Shown: piece by piece, positions 11,827-24,575 of the stretch
How the letters are laid out: every line of letters begins with the position of its first letter
Position numbering within the stretch: the first letter of the stretch is position 1
DNA from: Nemophila menziesii
Lineage: Eukaryota; Streptophyta; Magnoliopsida; Boraginales; Hydrophyllaceae
Assembly (NCBI GenBank): GCA_029959085.1
Contig: JARWIR010000023.1
Location: forward strand, 7,081,860 to 7,145,859
Direction: 5' to 3'
DNA: 64,000 nt
The notes under the pieces: generated by a model
What the model saw: only the letters and a program-made list of their open reading frames with translations
The model's database searches: none
What the model was told of the DNA's origin: nothing
Made by a program: the position numbers and the translations under genes

Positions 11827-13054
11827 TGAAGGATAAAAATTATAATTGTATCAATATATAAGCAGCGGAAACAAGTAATTACAATCCTAAAGCAAATCTA
11901 GTACTATAAAAAACCTAATATTATTTGGTATGTTTTTGGATCTGTATGCTAATTGGATATATAAACCAGATTCAAAAACTTGAAGCCCTCCACTCTTTGC
12001 AGTTCTTGATTTGCTTTCAGAACGATGATTCTGACTTGGAGACTTGGATACTTTTTGCATTATATGGCTTTTTGTTTCAAGAGAAAAGTGAAAAAGTTTT
12101 TGTCGTTGAATATTATACATATAATAACTTTAGAAAAAATGATTAGTCATCAAAATATTCGAAATTCATTATTCTAATAATCTGGTTCATTATCCACTTG
12201 TAAAGTGGACTTGTACCTTTTACATTATACATATGATTTGGACTAGCCCGTGGGTAGTGATTCATTTTTCATTATCGGAGGTATGTGGTTCGCTCCACAA
12301 ACATGCCAATTACAAATCGAGAATGTGAACTAAACTCTTTATATCTTTACAGCCCGATCATCCTTTGACAAGGATTTGATACAATCGGTATAATTTTATG
12401 ACATCATAAAGCTCAAACTCTTTATCTAGAGTTGATAGTTGACTCGTCCTTAGGAGAATATATACTAAGCTATGTCTGATATCCTTACGGCTAGCATTAT
12501 GACACACTAGTAGTATAGTATCTAAACACAACAAACACATAGAAAAATATAGTGATGATCTCAGGTCAAAGAATTACACACACAAAATTCTTTGTAGAGA
12601 TTACCCCACTTGACATATCAAGGTAATGAACTATTAGGAATCTCAAATTTTATTTGGTTCGACGATAATCACATCTCTAGGTGCATTATCTATGCATCTA
12701 ACTCAGTAAACGAGAAATACAAATATTTATCCAATAAATACTCAGTCAACTACATATTAATCTTACCATATCATCGAAGTCCAAGCTCGATGATCCTACG
12801 ACTAAGAACAAGATTAGATTAAATCCTATGAGCTAGATTCTCATTATCATAACACCTTATGATTTATATTTCATAACTTAATCAAAGATATGCCTTCTTA
12901 TTATGTAGATGAATTCATTGATAATAAAAGTGTGTCATTGATTCAAGAAAACAATTCCTTTGATCAATATTGTAGCGATAACTATTAGCGTGCACAATAA
13001 ACACTAATGTACAATTCATTACAAGACAATCGAAACTAGGGGATAATTCCAACA
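11827..13054 (-). mobile_element. 5' LTR of a truncated LTR retrotransposon
   Basis: 1228 bp that on the minus strand starts TGTTGGAATTATCC and ends TATCCTTCA. Two bases beyond its 3' end is a primer-binding-site-like TAGTATTAGAGC (11813-11824), differing at two positions from the initiator Met tRNA site. That fixes orientation and shows it is not a simple solo LTR. No second LTR copy is visible in the window and the flanks (CTACT, ATTAT) do not match, so the element is truncated on its 3' side. Confidence 0.6.
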
Positions 13055-13200
13055 ATTATTATTACCAGATAAGGCCAGATTACAACCAGTAGCTATGCCT
13101 GCTAGAATAAGAACCGAAGCTGAAGCTATAGCGAAGGCCAAACGGGAAATACCTTGAAAGAGGAGCTTGTAGACAAGCCTTTCTCAAGATGAAATTAATT
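13055..13200 (-). other. GC-richer coding-like island beside the LTR
   Basis: About 130 bp is clearly less AT-rich than its surroundings. The minus strand has an open stretch with a hydrophobic run (AFAIASASVLILAGIATG); the plus strand is also open (RIRTEAEAIAKAKREIP). I do not recognise either. It abuts the outer end of the LTR at 13054, so it may be an exon piece interrupted by that insertion, or a plastid or mitochondrial DNA fragment. Confidence 0.25.
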
Positions 13201-14032
13201 AAAAAATTACACTACACTAACCTATTAAATAATATATTAAATAACGTAACATATATTTTATCACTAAACAACAAAATATCACACAAATAACTTAATATTA
13301 TATAAACAACAATATAAAAAAGATTACTAGGACGATAATTATAAGAAGTTGACGTGGGCCAACTGAAGATTTTATAGATTCAATGGAACCATAAAGTGTA
13401 AGTATACAATTTTTTATAGGTTCAGATTTTTTTTGGAAAACCTTGGAGGAACACCAAAACTATTTTTGTATGAATTATTGAAGTGTTGATAACTTCACAT
13501 CATAAAAAAAGGATAAAATTTCTTTCATTTTGAATGTATTTTTTGTGTGTAGTTAAAAATAGAAAAAATTAGTTAGAACATAACAAATCTAACATGTGAG
13601 TTGATGAAATGTACTATTTGTCACTCTTTACAAAGTTATGGAATTTTGTATTTGTACCACATAATAGAAAGTGAAAAAGCAACATATCTATTTATTTATT
13701 AAAAAATATATAAATATACTTACAATTATTTTGGTGCAAATGCTACTATCGGATATGATAACTTATAAGGAAGAAAATGGATAACCATTAATTAGAAACA
13801 AAACTCACAAACAATATGAAAAAAAATTTAACTCTTAAAAGCTTTTATTAAATTAAAAATAAGTTATTTACACACCCATAATTAAGAAACATTAGATAAA
13901 AACTGAAAAATTCTAAAAAAAATCCTTAAACAAATTACAAACATCCCAAAATTTTCATCAATAAAGAGACTTGACATATTTAAATTGTGCCTCTACTCTA
14001 TTTTATTAAATCCATTTCTACCCCTACTCCTC
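13201..14032. other. AT-rich sequence without recognisable genes
   Basis: Many A/T runs, no frame of note and no repeat seen elsewhere in the window. Confidence 0.5.
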
Positions 14033-14128
14033 CTTCAAGCTCTTTTTATTCCTTTTTTTTCACCTCCATTGATCACAGTAACTAGTGCAGCACCTGAAAC
14101 AACTACACTTGAAACAAGGTGCATGATA
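14033..14128 (-). pseudogene. Possible terminal exon of an unidentified minus-strand gene
   Basis: On the minus strand an acceptor-like TGAATGCAG is followed by a 31-codon open stretch ending in TGA near 14033: a hydrophobic segment (HLVSSVVVSGAALVTVI) and a basic tail (GGEKKGIKRA). Base composition rises relative to the flanks and a long A-rich tract follows. I do not recognise the protein. The upstream exons cannot be placed with confidence; a TATA-like motif and pyrimidine-rich leader at 15.8-16.0 kb on the same strand could be its promoter. Confidence 0.25.
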
Positions 14129-15700
14129 CCTGCATTCAAATAACATTCGCAAATTCAGTAACTAAAAAATTGTTATTGTGGATAATTAGGAAAGTTGGTA
14201 GAAAATTTGTGAACCTTTGGAGGAATACATTAGTTTATTAATACAAGTATTCACATTATCGAGAAATAATGTCAAAGGGATATCCACTGAAAACTTTCAT
14301 AAAATAATACATAAAACTTCTATTGTGAAATACTAAACAGAATATATCTGGTAAGAGAGGTGTATATAGCAATGTGATTAATATAATATATCTAAATTGA
14401 AATAAACACCTAAGATTGATCTAGTTTAATCATTCATGTATTAAATATTTCTCTTAATAATAGGATATATAATCACAAATATATAGGTAAATTAACTACC
14501 TACATTCACATGTAAATTGAATGTAAGTTACGTGATTAGTAATTAACTATTTAAATTATTCAAAATAATTATTTTGTTGATATAAGAAGAAACAAGTAAC
14601 TAAATTTGAAAAAAATATGGATATCCAAACAATTAAATAGACATTTATTAAACAAAAGGTTTATAAAAAGAAGAAGATTTTAACTTTCCTATTTGTAAAA
14701 CAACATTCTTTCTAAGAAATACATATTTGACTATTACTTTTAAAGATTATTTTACATAAAAGATATAAAGGGTCCCTTTAATTAGATTTTGTATAAGATT
14801 CCACAAAGTAAAAATACGATTTTACATGGTCAACAAATTACAAATCCTAAACTTGAAGACATATAAAAATGTGACTTAAACATGTTAACTAAAAAAATTA
14901 AATAGTAGAGATAAAACTTACTGAGATTACTGCATAGGATGTTAATCTTTGTTGAAATGATATGGTCAACAATCTTTCTCTATAAATGTAACATTAAAAA
15001 AATTAATTATATATTAAATTTTGATTACGAATTTATTGCAATTATTAAAAAGCTAATGAAACTTTAATTAATTAAAAAAAAATCAATGAATTTTTAAAAA
15101 AATAGTCAACAAATCATAATTATGTATAGATAAATAATTTTTAAATATAATATCTTTATTTCTTTATCCCTAATATGTACCTAGAATAAGATTATAAATC
15201 AAATTGTATTTCTTCTTACATAAAATTAATTAATTTTTTTTAAAATAAATAGATAAAAGCTATATATTTATATATAAAACCTATCAAAACAGATTACCTT
15301 TGGAAATTAAAAAAAATGATTATATAAAAAGATCATATCAAAACAGATTACCTTTACTAGAATGGTAAACGCCAATTGCTTTGGTTTTTATTTGGTTTTA
15401 TTTTTTGACTCTATCCATCAAAGATCTAATAATCGATAATGATGTGGATATAGTCCCATCAAAGATTTCCGGTTATCAGTAATAAAAATATTATAATAGA
15501 TGCAAATTTCTTCTTTTGCTAGAGAAACTCATGTAATAAGGTTGAAACAAATGACAATCCATTATAGTTTTTTATAAAAGAATATGTATTTTTTTTTGCC
15601 TGAAAAATAAATTTATATGGATTGGGTACATATCTGTGTACATAATATATAGATCCACTACATACACTTACAGATCTATACCCATATAGATCCATATCCC
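14129..15700. other. Very AT-rich non-coding stretch
   Basis: No recognisable gene. A 20-bp direct repeat (TATCAAAACAGATTACCTTT) occurs near 15284 and 15338. It could be intronic if the exon-like remnants on either side belong to one gene. Confidence 0.4.
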
Positions 15701-15799
15701 CTAAATACACCAAAATATGGGAAAAAATAAGAGATTTGATGACTCCTTACCATAAAAATAAATTTTTTGAACCTGCAAACTTTGAACTCCACCATACAC

Positions 15800-16000
15800 G
15801 TCTATCCTATTTTGTATTATATAGTATAAATTGTGCTTCATAGAATATGAAGACAATAAAGAAAGAGAATAGAAAGATAGAGAAGAAAGAAGAAGTAAGA
15901 GAGAAGAATAAATAAATGGAAGAAACAAAAAGAAAGAGAATAAGAACACATGTATATATATACTTAGAGATATAAAAGAGTCGGTGGAAATAAATAAAAC
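15800..16000 (-). promoter_or_regulatory. TATA-like motif and pyrimidine-rich leader, minus strand
   Basis: On the minus strand TATATATACATGTG (around 15948-15961) is followed by about 110 bases of TTCTCT-type pyrimidine-rich sequence. An ATG near 15797 starts a short frame (MVEFKVCRF) that meets a GTAAG donor-like site. This resembles a plant core promoter and 5' leader, but low-complexity sequence can mimic it. Confidence 0.25.
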
Positions 16001-16184
16001 AAAATAAAATGAGAATGCAATTATATGTAAGTCTTTCATCCAATATATGACAGGACCATTGGATATAATAACAAGACATTTCTATAGTTTAGTTTATGAA
16101 TTTCTATAAATATAGGCCATGTGTCATAATATAATATTGGTCCATCCAATATTGGATTGAACATTTTCCTATTAAAAAAGGAGG

Positions 16185-16748
16185 TTTAGTTGGTATTTTC
16201 CACACTCTAATTAAAAAAACACTTGATCCTTCTAATATAACACCACAAGACTATATGACTTATATATGATATATACCCTTTAAAAATTTCCCTTGGTTCA
16301 TTTTTATAATTAGTGTGTAAATATATTCTATTAGTATAATATTTGTCGACAAATGTATGTTAGGTAAAGTAACAAAATTTTATAATAATTAGTCTATTTA
16401 GTGAGAAAAAAATTGGAATCTTTGAATATGTGTTTTCTGATGTCGGGACCCTTTAAAAAATTTCTTTTAAATTTATTTTATTTACCAAGTCCTTTTGGGG
16501 ATGGTAATGGTAACTTCAATCACGTAGCAACCTCTTGTTATCATATCACTAGATCTACAACCTTAATATATTTTGGTCAAACCTTCTTTGAAAATGCTGG
16601 ATTTTAGCTAGTTTTGATGAAATGATTTATATAAAAGTAATAATATATTATTATGTTTATAATAATATTAATATTAATATTAATTAATTTACAATAATTA
16701 AATTTATTTTGCTGTAATATTATAATTGTATATCTACATGTCTATAAC
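16185..16748. repeat. 4.2 kb tandem repeat, copy 2, last piece
   Basis: Matches copy 1 from about 3670 to 4231, starting with the GGTATTTTCCACACTC segment and including the conserved tail with GGGACC and TTCAATCACGT. Copy 3 follows directly. Confidence 0.8.
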
Positions 16749-17386
16749 TGAATGAAAGAAGAGATACAGAATAAAAGAATAAAAAGAAGAAGACCGAAGA
16801 GAGAAGATGAATACTTTATTTATCATTTGAATATATTTTCTTCAAATAACTATTACAATATATATTTCCTTTAACGGTAATAAACCGTTCTACTATTTTA
16901 ATTTCAAATAACAAGCACCATTATATTCCCGCCTAACTTACGATTTTCTAAAACTATTCCAATGACATTACATTGTCATACCCTATTTCAAGAACCTAGC
17001 CTAAAGGTTTGGTTGAATAAAATCTTCTGGACAATTTTTTTTCCATTGAAAAGTCATTTGTTGCACTAAAATTTGATCATATAAAAGAATAAAATGTGGA
17101 AATATTGGCGAGTGAATAAGTAACCCACTTATTTGAAGCACCAAATATTGATTGATTTGAAGCACTAATATAATGTCATCTGGATTCCATAATAATATTG
17201 ACGTCAATATTCCTCTTTCTCGGTTTCTCTAGGATTTCCACCATTGATGCTAGGTGGGATTTGTAACATAATAAAATCATTTTCTAGTACTCCATTACAT
17301 GTACGAAGGAAATATTCATTGTTTCTACTGCTACTAGCATGCTTTTTTTCGGACACATAATATGCTCTCTTTGACGAAGGACCCTC

Positions 17387-17650
17387 CTAAATATGACATG
17401 TGCATGATTTATCAACACTCTTATATGAGAAACAATGATGTTTCTTTCCACTATCCAGGAAAAAATGGGATGGATCATTAAGATTAACAATGACATGGAT
17501 TCTACTTCCCATACCTTTCACCAGATCTACCACCAACCAATCTCCAAAGTGAATCGTAAGACCTATTGAGCACCTTGCATCGATCTTGTACATATTACAT
17601 TCACCAGCTGTTGACATAGGACTACCACCAAAATAGCAGAATTTTCTCAA
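17387..17650 (-). pseudogene. Unrecognised coding-like remnant in repeat copy 3
   Basis: 87 residues, the longest of the three copies. It shows GGSPMSTAGECNMYK, WLVVDLVKGMGSR and then DSGKKHHCFSYKSVDK, so it is open past the point where copy 1 is interrupted. Function unknown. Confidence 0.4.
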
Positions 17651-18309
17651 CTTTTCATAATAGGATTATATTATCCACATCAAAGAAGGATTGTATTTTC
17701 ACCATGAACATAGGTACTTAGCGATTATCGACTTTCCATAGAATTCTAGCTCTTAAGTACTTTACCATTTCATTTGCTTCCTGAATCTCATAGACTAGGA
17801 TATGACATTCGAGGTTTTCGCAAATATCATTAGCATTATCTGGTGTGATAAAGGTAGGAGGGAAATCAATAAATTGGAGCCACATAGTGGAAATAGAAAA
17901 ATAAACATCTTCAATACTTTGTGGATTCTTATGGATACTAATTCAGTTTGTATGGTTCTTAATCATTTATCACTATCTAGACTAGTCATAGCCTCTTTAT
18001 AGGGGTTTAGGATCATCACTTGATATGGTTATCATCTATATGATTTTCCTCATCAAAGTTTCTCTATTATTACAATTGATTTTAGTGTATGATAATATCT
18101 ATGTAACCTTTAAGAGGCTTGTGTGCAATAAATTCTTCTATCTCTTGATTTTCGTTAACTTCCTTGAGGTTCATTAATCATCCCTAATACCTCAACGTTT
18201 AAGACTTGAATCTTAAATGAAACTATTAAGTCATCCAGGAAAGAAAGATGGACTGGCATCTAATGTTCTTCAGCTTGTATAAATAATTCTGAAATTTTTA
18301 TTTCATTAT

Positions 18310-18492
18310 GATCTATTTATACATTATGAATTTCTTCACTATGGAATTTCGATCTGGAAATGTTGTAAGCCTTACCAAAAACTTCATTATGTTTAGAATT
18401 GTGTAGAAATATGATCATGTCATTTTTCTTTCGGTATCCAACAAATATATATTTGAAATATTTCTAGTCAAGCTTAACAATGAGAAGTCGTT
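18310..18492 (-). pseudogene. Copia-type integrase C-terminal remnant (repeat copy 3)
   Basis: Counterpart of the remnant at 1572-1745, with the same FVGY-like segment and further decay. Confidence 0.4.
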
Positions 18493-20876
18493 TAGCATAA
18501 ATCAAATATTTTCAAAATACTATATTTTTAGGTTTGATTTATATCATCTCCGTACCCCATATGGATTTTATCGACTGATTGGTGGGACCTAAGAGTTTAT
18601 TAAGTATGCAATTGACTTTATTACATAATCCAACGAGTATACTCGTAAACCAGTGAATCATATCATGGATTGCACTATATCCAATAAAAGGCAAATTCTC
18701 TTTCCGGACACACCATTAAACCTTGGTAATTCCGGAGATGCTCACTTAGAAGAAATCTAATTTTTTCATAGATAATCTATTGTTAACATTTTCACCTTTA
18801 AAGGTTAATATCGTACTACCTTCATAATCTTATAGACTTTTTTTCAACTTCACTGAATAGTAGTTTGATCATTTCAAATAATTCATATAGGTGTTTCGTT
18901 TGGCAAACACACACACATATATATATATATATATAATTGAAGAAATAATGTTTAGTTAAATTTTGGATTAACCACATACATCAAACTGTAGTTGACATAA
19001 GAACTCATATTACTATATCCATTTTCATCAAAATGAAATTTAATCAAATTTCATTGAGATAATTCTCACAAGTTTAATATGATTCAAAATCGTATTCTTC
19101 AAGAAAATCTACATTGTGAAACTAGTATACTATTTTCTATTATTTTATGACATAGTCTATAACTCCAAATATTAGGTTTAATTAATATGATTGACTATTT
19201 TTATTTATGACCAGAAACAACGATATCACCTTTACGTAGTTACTTTAGGCAACTATAATCACCATATTGTAAGTATCCAATGGGGTGTAGTTCCTCACTA
19301 TTAAAGACTCTATTTGTCATTATATACTACATTAATAAACCATAACCATCTTATGATCAAATGACTATTTTGTTCGAAAATAAGTTTACAAACAAAAGTA
19401 CAGTTTTTCTTATAACATGTTTTTCCCCATAGGCATCTCAAGAGAATTAATGATTACAATTGCGGCTGCAACAATTGCTACGAAACCAAAATTGTAATGT
19501 AACTTCTCCTATTCTTATTCCTCTATTTATCTTAAGAATATGCAACATATTGCACATATATACACTATTGTTGATAATTAATACCCCTTTTGTGCAATAA
19601 ATATAAGCTAAAGACATTACAAAAATAAATTTCAGTAATGCCTTTACCTTGTTTCTTGTAATTAGATAAACCGTATCTTATGGTTGTACTAAGTTACTTA
19701 TACATTTTTTGGAGATATTTAAGAATTCATGATAATGTCATGCCTAAGATGTCTTTGTAGTTCAAAACTCATGGATACGTATACACTTAGTACCAATACT
19801 AAGTTTGTATTACTCTAGATGTGCATCATATGCATTCTATTCATCCTCAAGATATACTATAGTCAAGATATTATTTATCCTATCAATGAGTTTCATGTGC
19901 ATAAGAAAGAATCTCAAGTTAAAGACATAATACTTGAGATTGTACCAACAACTTGTTTTATTCAAGAAGTGATTTAACAGAAATATCAAGAAATCTAATA
20001 GAATGAAGGAACAAGGAATAATGCTATTAAAACACTATTATATATCTAACAAATATATTGATTTTACCTAAGAGATATATAATAAGCAACTAAAAAACAT
20101 GAATAAGCCCCCTGGTAGTCAGGTCGTTTCTCACGCATAAAGAAATTGAAAATGAAAAACTTTAAAAAATGAATGATCCCCTTAGTAATCAAGTCGTTTC
20201 TCACGCATAATTAAAGTATGGTATATTAACTATTTAGTCAAATAAAATAAGAGACTCGAAACTATCTAGCCCCTAGTAATCTAGTTGTCTCTAAATAGTT
20301 TTGTTGAGTTAATCCATCCTATAATAGAATATTATCAATCTCACGCCCTCTGGTGGTCCAGACTAAAAACGTGAAATCAGTGATTTATACCTATTTAAAA
20401 AAAAAATTATAATTTATTTCGTATTTTCAACACTCCAATTAAAAAAACACTTGATCCTTTTAATAAAACACCATAAGACTATATGACTTATATAAGATAT
20501 TTACCCGTAAAAAAATTCCCTTGGTTTATTTTCTAATGAGTGTGTAAATAATTATTTGAGTATAAAATTAGTAGACAAACGTATGTTAGGTAAACTAACA
20601 AAATTTATAATTATTAGGAATTTATACTGAGAAAAAGAATCGGAATCTTGGAATGTGTGTTTTCTAATGTCGGGACCTTTTAAACATTTTTTTTAAATTT
20701 CTTTTATTTACAAAGACCTTTTGGGGATGGTAATGGTTACTTCAATCACGTAGCAAACTCTTGTTATCATAGCACTAGATCTACAATCTTAACATATTTT
20801 TGTCGGACCTTCTTTTGAAATGCTAGTGCTGCCGCTATTTTAGCTAGTTTTGATGAAATGATTATATAAACAAGTA

Positions 20877-21555
20877 ATGATTATATACAAAATTACTCCT
20901 CATATTTACAAAGTTACTTGGAGTGAAATTATTTGGGCAAAAGCTTGTATACCCAGGTGCTCTTTCATTGCTTGGTTAGGTATTCTTAATAGACTTCCCA
21001 CTAAGCTCAGACTGAGTGAGTGGGGTCTGGTGGTGTCCAAAACATGCTTACTCTGCAATTCCGAGGAGGAAGATTTAAATCATCTTTTTATAACATGTAA
21101 GTTCTCTAAATCAATCCTTCAGCGCATACTTACTGAATTCAGCTGTGTTAGAAAGAATTGTGCTTCAGTCAATGAACTATTAGAAGAGATGCAGAGCTGT
21201 AGCAGTAATAATGAAGTATTGATGGTGATAAGTGCGTGTTTTACTACTTTCATGTATTTTATCTGGAATGAGAGAAATAGAAGGGACCACAGTGAAAGTG
21301 AATTAAATAAAGATAGAGTGTTTAACGGCATTTTATCATTTGTTGCGGTTAAACTTAAAAGAAGAATTTTTAAATGTAATAGTGCTATTAAGTTAGTGGA
21401 TAAAATTTGTAATATTTAATAGCCATGTAGTTAGTTTTCTTGTAATGCGCCCATGCAAATGTAATAGGTTAAAGTGATGCTCATTAGTAAATGGGCTCAA
21501 ATGTAAACTTGGAGTTGGTTTTTAATATAAAAGTTTTGATTTGCTGATAAAAAAA
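20877..21555 (+). mobile_element. 5'-truncated L1 LINE, 3' end only
   Basis: The open frame 20877-21419 is the C-terminus of a plant L1 ORF2. It has the zf-RVT module (WAKACIPRCSFIAWLGILNR, LPTKLRLSEWG, CLLCNSEEEDLNHLFITC) and a further ~90 residues ending in TAA. A ~130 bp 3' UTR follows and ends in seven A (21549-21555). Severe 5' truncation is normal for L1 insertions. The first Met is not a true start; coding enters from the truncated end. No target duplication is evident, so the left junction may be rearranged. Confidence 0.8.
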
Positions 21556-21630
21556 CTAGAAATAGAAAACTGTAATAATTCATGAGAAAATCAACTAGAA
21601 AGACTTCTAAAACAACAAAAATGATTTCTC
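21556..21630 (-). repeat. Fragment matching the end of the gypsy LTR
   Basis: About 70 bp (AATTCATGAGAAAATCAACT and flanks) matches 29045-29117 almost exactly. There it forms the outer part of the long gypsy LTR, so this may be the remains of the element's 3' LTR, cut off on the left next to the L1. Confidence 0.55.
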
Positions 21631-22630
21631 ACTCAACCCAATGATTTCTCTTGATGCACAAAGTAGCATCACCAATAACCCAATTAAAGCACAAGATGTT
21701 CAAATAAAAATTCCTTTTTGCCGGTCCGAATATATATTCTTTTCAAATCAATTTTTTCTTTTGTATAACTATGACTCTCTTTTTTATGTTCGATATTTCA
21801 CGCTATTTTTTCTCATAGATTTTTTTCTTTTCTTTTCATGCTTTTTAGCCTTTTTTTTCATTCACTATTACCCTGGCAAAGGGTTACAATATAAACATGT
21901 GAATCATCATCTAAATAATAACAGAGCACAATTAATAAGCTCAAAAATCCCAACCCAATAATAATTCCCATAATGGTGGACCCACCACCCCAAACTCAAG
22001 CTCTAAAACAACTGTCTATGAATCGCGATTCGAGTGCGGGTCATATGGAAAAGTCCTATAATCTAAGGGGATATGGCTTATAATGTGGTTAAATAAAAAG
22101 ACTTTAGAAAGGCTGGAAGGGGATGAGAAGGATATAAAATATTAATTCCAATAAAAGGGTGAGAAAGTTAAAAGGCTTCAAGTGGCTTCAATATGAAAGA
22201 ACTGCCTTAATCATTTTCTACACCATGCAATTTCGTTATTCTCTTACCTTTAGCACGTTCATCAAATGGTTTTGTCAACTAGCTTTGATCTCATGGCCTA
22301 CAAACCACTCAAGGCTCCCTGAGATCGAATATACTTTCTATCGCATTGCTTACTAATCTTTTCTTTACTATCAATATGTGTTTTCCTGCAATTACTTCAA
22401 AACATACAAAATAAAATAGCTCATACATACTACTTACTATCATTAACTCACTGAGCTTATGCTTTCTAAATCTATTAAACACACTCTACATCTAATTCCC
22501 ATTTCTCAAAAAATTTAATTTCTACCTAAAAACAGAAAAATGAAGATGAGAGACAACGAATCCCCACACCCCCGACTCAAAAATGAGCTGTGTCCCCACG
22601 ACTCGAAAAAGACTCGAAAAAGAAATTAAA
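21631..22630. other. Non-coding 3' part of the gypsy element
   Basis: AT-rich sequence between the LTR fragment and the env-like ORF. I see no domain in any frame. It is interpreted as the 3' untranslated internal region by position only. Confidence 0.4.
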
Positions 22631-22756
22631 ATTAGTAGATAAAGCAATTACAGAAATGGTAAGGAAGAAAGAGAACATACTCTCGAGGATATTGCCTCGC
22701 ATTATCGACATCCAAGATAGGATTTGTTGGACCTTTCTTTAATTGCTCAAGGAGTG

Positions 22757-23896
22757 TCATGATGTGCATTTGATTGGCTTTGATTTGTGCCACATCATTG
22801 CTAAGGAAGTTTGAGCTACTTCGCATGTGTTTAAACGCTCCTCCATCTTCTGTTTCCAACTTTTCTCCTTTTCTTCTTTTGAGACTTGTGTAGAACCCGC
22901 TCCTCTCAAGACTTTCATGATCCAAGAATTATCAATATTACTCTTTTTAAACTCCAGTTTCTCTTCTTCACCCAACATTACATTCGCTTTTCGCACAATA
23001 CACGTGATCAAAGTAGGATATTTTACATTATAAAATGAGGTAGGAGAGACCGAAAATCGCATCACCTCCTCAAAAATCAACTGTGCCACATCCGCTTCTT
23101 CTCCACTCAAAATACAATTCAAAAGTGGAGCGTTCTTTTCACTTAGGTCCAAAATTCTTATGTTTCCAAAGACATTAGGGATAAGGAAATTGTGCCAAAT
23201 TCTAGCATCCGGTTGAAGATATTTGTAAGGCCAAGGTGCCTTCAATTCTCCCTTATGTGATTGAACTTTATCCTTGTCTAAAACATGTTCAAAAAGTAAA
23301 TTCCAATCAAAGAATCTTTGTTTAGCCACCTCTTCTCTATACTTGCATGGTCCAACCAATTTCTTAAACTGGAAGTGGTTTCTAATCTCTTCAACTGTGA
23401 AAGGAACTAATGTTCCTCTAATTGGAACACAACCTTCACTATCTCGGCTAAAGATGCCTAGATAAAAATCTAAAATTAACTCATGACATAAATCAGAATG
23501 TCTTATCATGAATGTAGACCAACCTAATCTTTCACCAAGCTCCAAGAATCTCTTATACTCTCCTTTTCCAACTTCTTTATCAATTACTCTCTCATAAGCA
23601 ACAGGTAGTTCCTTTAATTGTTTCTCTGCAGAAGCTATCATGGCCTTTGAATCTTTCTCTTTATCTTCGGGTGTAGGACCTTTGAATTCGAGATGTTGTG
23701 TTGTCTTCTCGGTAAAAAGTGGAACACTTTTTCCCATAGATATACAAGAAGCTAGATCACCTCACTTAACATAGTCTATTTTACCCTTTGTGTTGGAACT
23801 AGAACTTTTCTCACTTGATTTCTTCTCAATTGAACCCAATACCTTGTTTTTCTTCATCTCCCTTTTAGTAGCTAATGTTTTAGTTCTTTTAGTCAT
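22757..23896 (-). pseudogene. Env-like / putative plant transposon protein ORF of gypsy element
   Basis: The frame probably starts at the ATG at 23896 (MTKRTKTLATKREMKKNK), with TGA at codon 45 (23764-23762). It continues in the same frame from Met 23737 for 326 residues. The middle (FLELGERLGWSTF, FYLGIF, FTVEEIRNHFQF, IWHNFLIPN) resembles the putative plant transposon protein domain found as the extra ORF of Athila-like elements. The C-terminal part is shifted by a frameshift near 22840; the other frame (to 22632) carries a helical, probably coiled-coil tail (NDVAQIKANQMHIMTLLEQL). Function in the element is unknown. The family name comes from pattern memory. Confidence 0.6.
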
Positions 23897-24280
23897 CTCA
23901 ATTAACCTACAACTCAAAGCTTTAACCACTCTTAAAATTGGAAACTCTTGATTATTGGTTGAACAAGCTTTATTTGGGTCAGGAAAGGTGTTTTGATGAT
24001 GAATCTCTATGTGGGTAAGATGAATTCTTGTTGAATTGGTATGGATCTAAGAAATAGTAGGATGAATTTTGAAATTTAAGCTTTTTATTCTTCAATTCAA
24101 TGTGTTTTGGTATGATTTGGGTGGTTGAATCTTCCTTGCAATGATGTGGAGAGAAGATTTGATGTTTTTTTATGGTGATTGGGTAATGTTTTGATGTTTG
24201 GGGAAGGTTTGCTGAAGCTTTAATGGAGTTGAGAGAGGTTTGGAGAAGAAAGAGAGGCTTAAGGATTGTAAAATTCGCAA
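23897..24280. other. Leader region of the env-like ORF
   Basis: No second gene seen. On the minus strand this is the sequence upstream of the ATG at 23896. Confidence 0.4.
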
Positions 24281-24334
24281 TAGACTAACCTTCCTTTTCT
24301 TTATAACCTAAAGACGCAACTTTTTTCTCCCTCC

Positions 24335-24575
24335 AGCAGCGCTGACCGGTATACCGGCCATATGGCCCGGCATACCGGTGCTACTGCTACTTGAAAATCA
24401 TGTTACGGCAAAATACCCGAAGCGTGCACACGTGGGCTCGAGTTTTTGGTATGGCCGGCATACCGGTGTTGTCATCCTTCGAAAATCAACTCTCAGTAAT
24501 GAACACGTGATGACGACACGAGGCCTCGGGTTTTTGACCGCCGGCTTACCGGTCATGTGACCGGCATACCGGTGG
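24335..24575. repeat. Cluster of CCGGCATACCGGT-type palindromic motifs
   Basis: In about 240 bp the motif ACCGGTATACCGGC / CCGGCATACCGGT and its variants occur at least five times, in an otherwise AT-rich region. Each motif is near-palindromic. The cluster lies between the integrase tail and the env-like ORF of the minus-strand gypsy element. Confidence 0.85.

Larger units (their letters stand above)
16749..20876. repeat. 4.2 kb tandem repeat, copy 3
   Basis: Closely matches copy 1 along its length with scattered substitutions and small indels. It includes the integrase remnant near 18310-18492, the shortened CA/TA microsatellite at 18906-18935 and the coding-like remnant at 17387-17650. It ends about 100 bp before the expected unit end, where an L1 3' end begins. 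Confidence 0.85.

Noticed and set aside
15701..16079. Minus-strand ORFs of 90-112 residues rich in Phe, Leu and Ser
   Set aside because: Low-complexity translation of a pyrimidine-rich tract; better explained as a leader or simple sequence.
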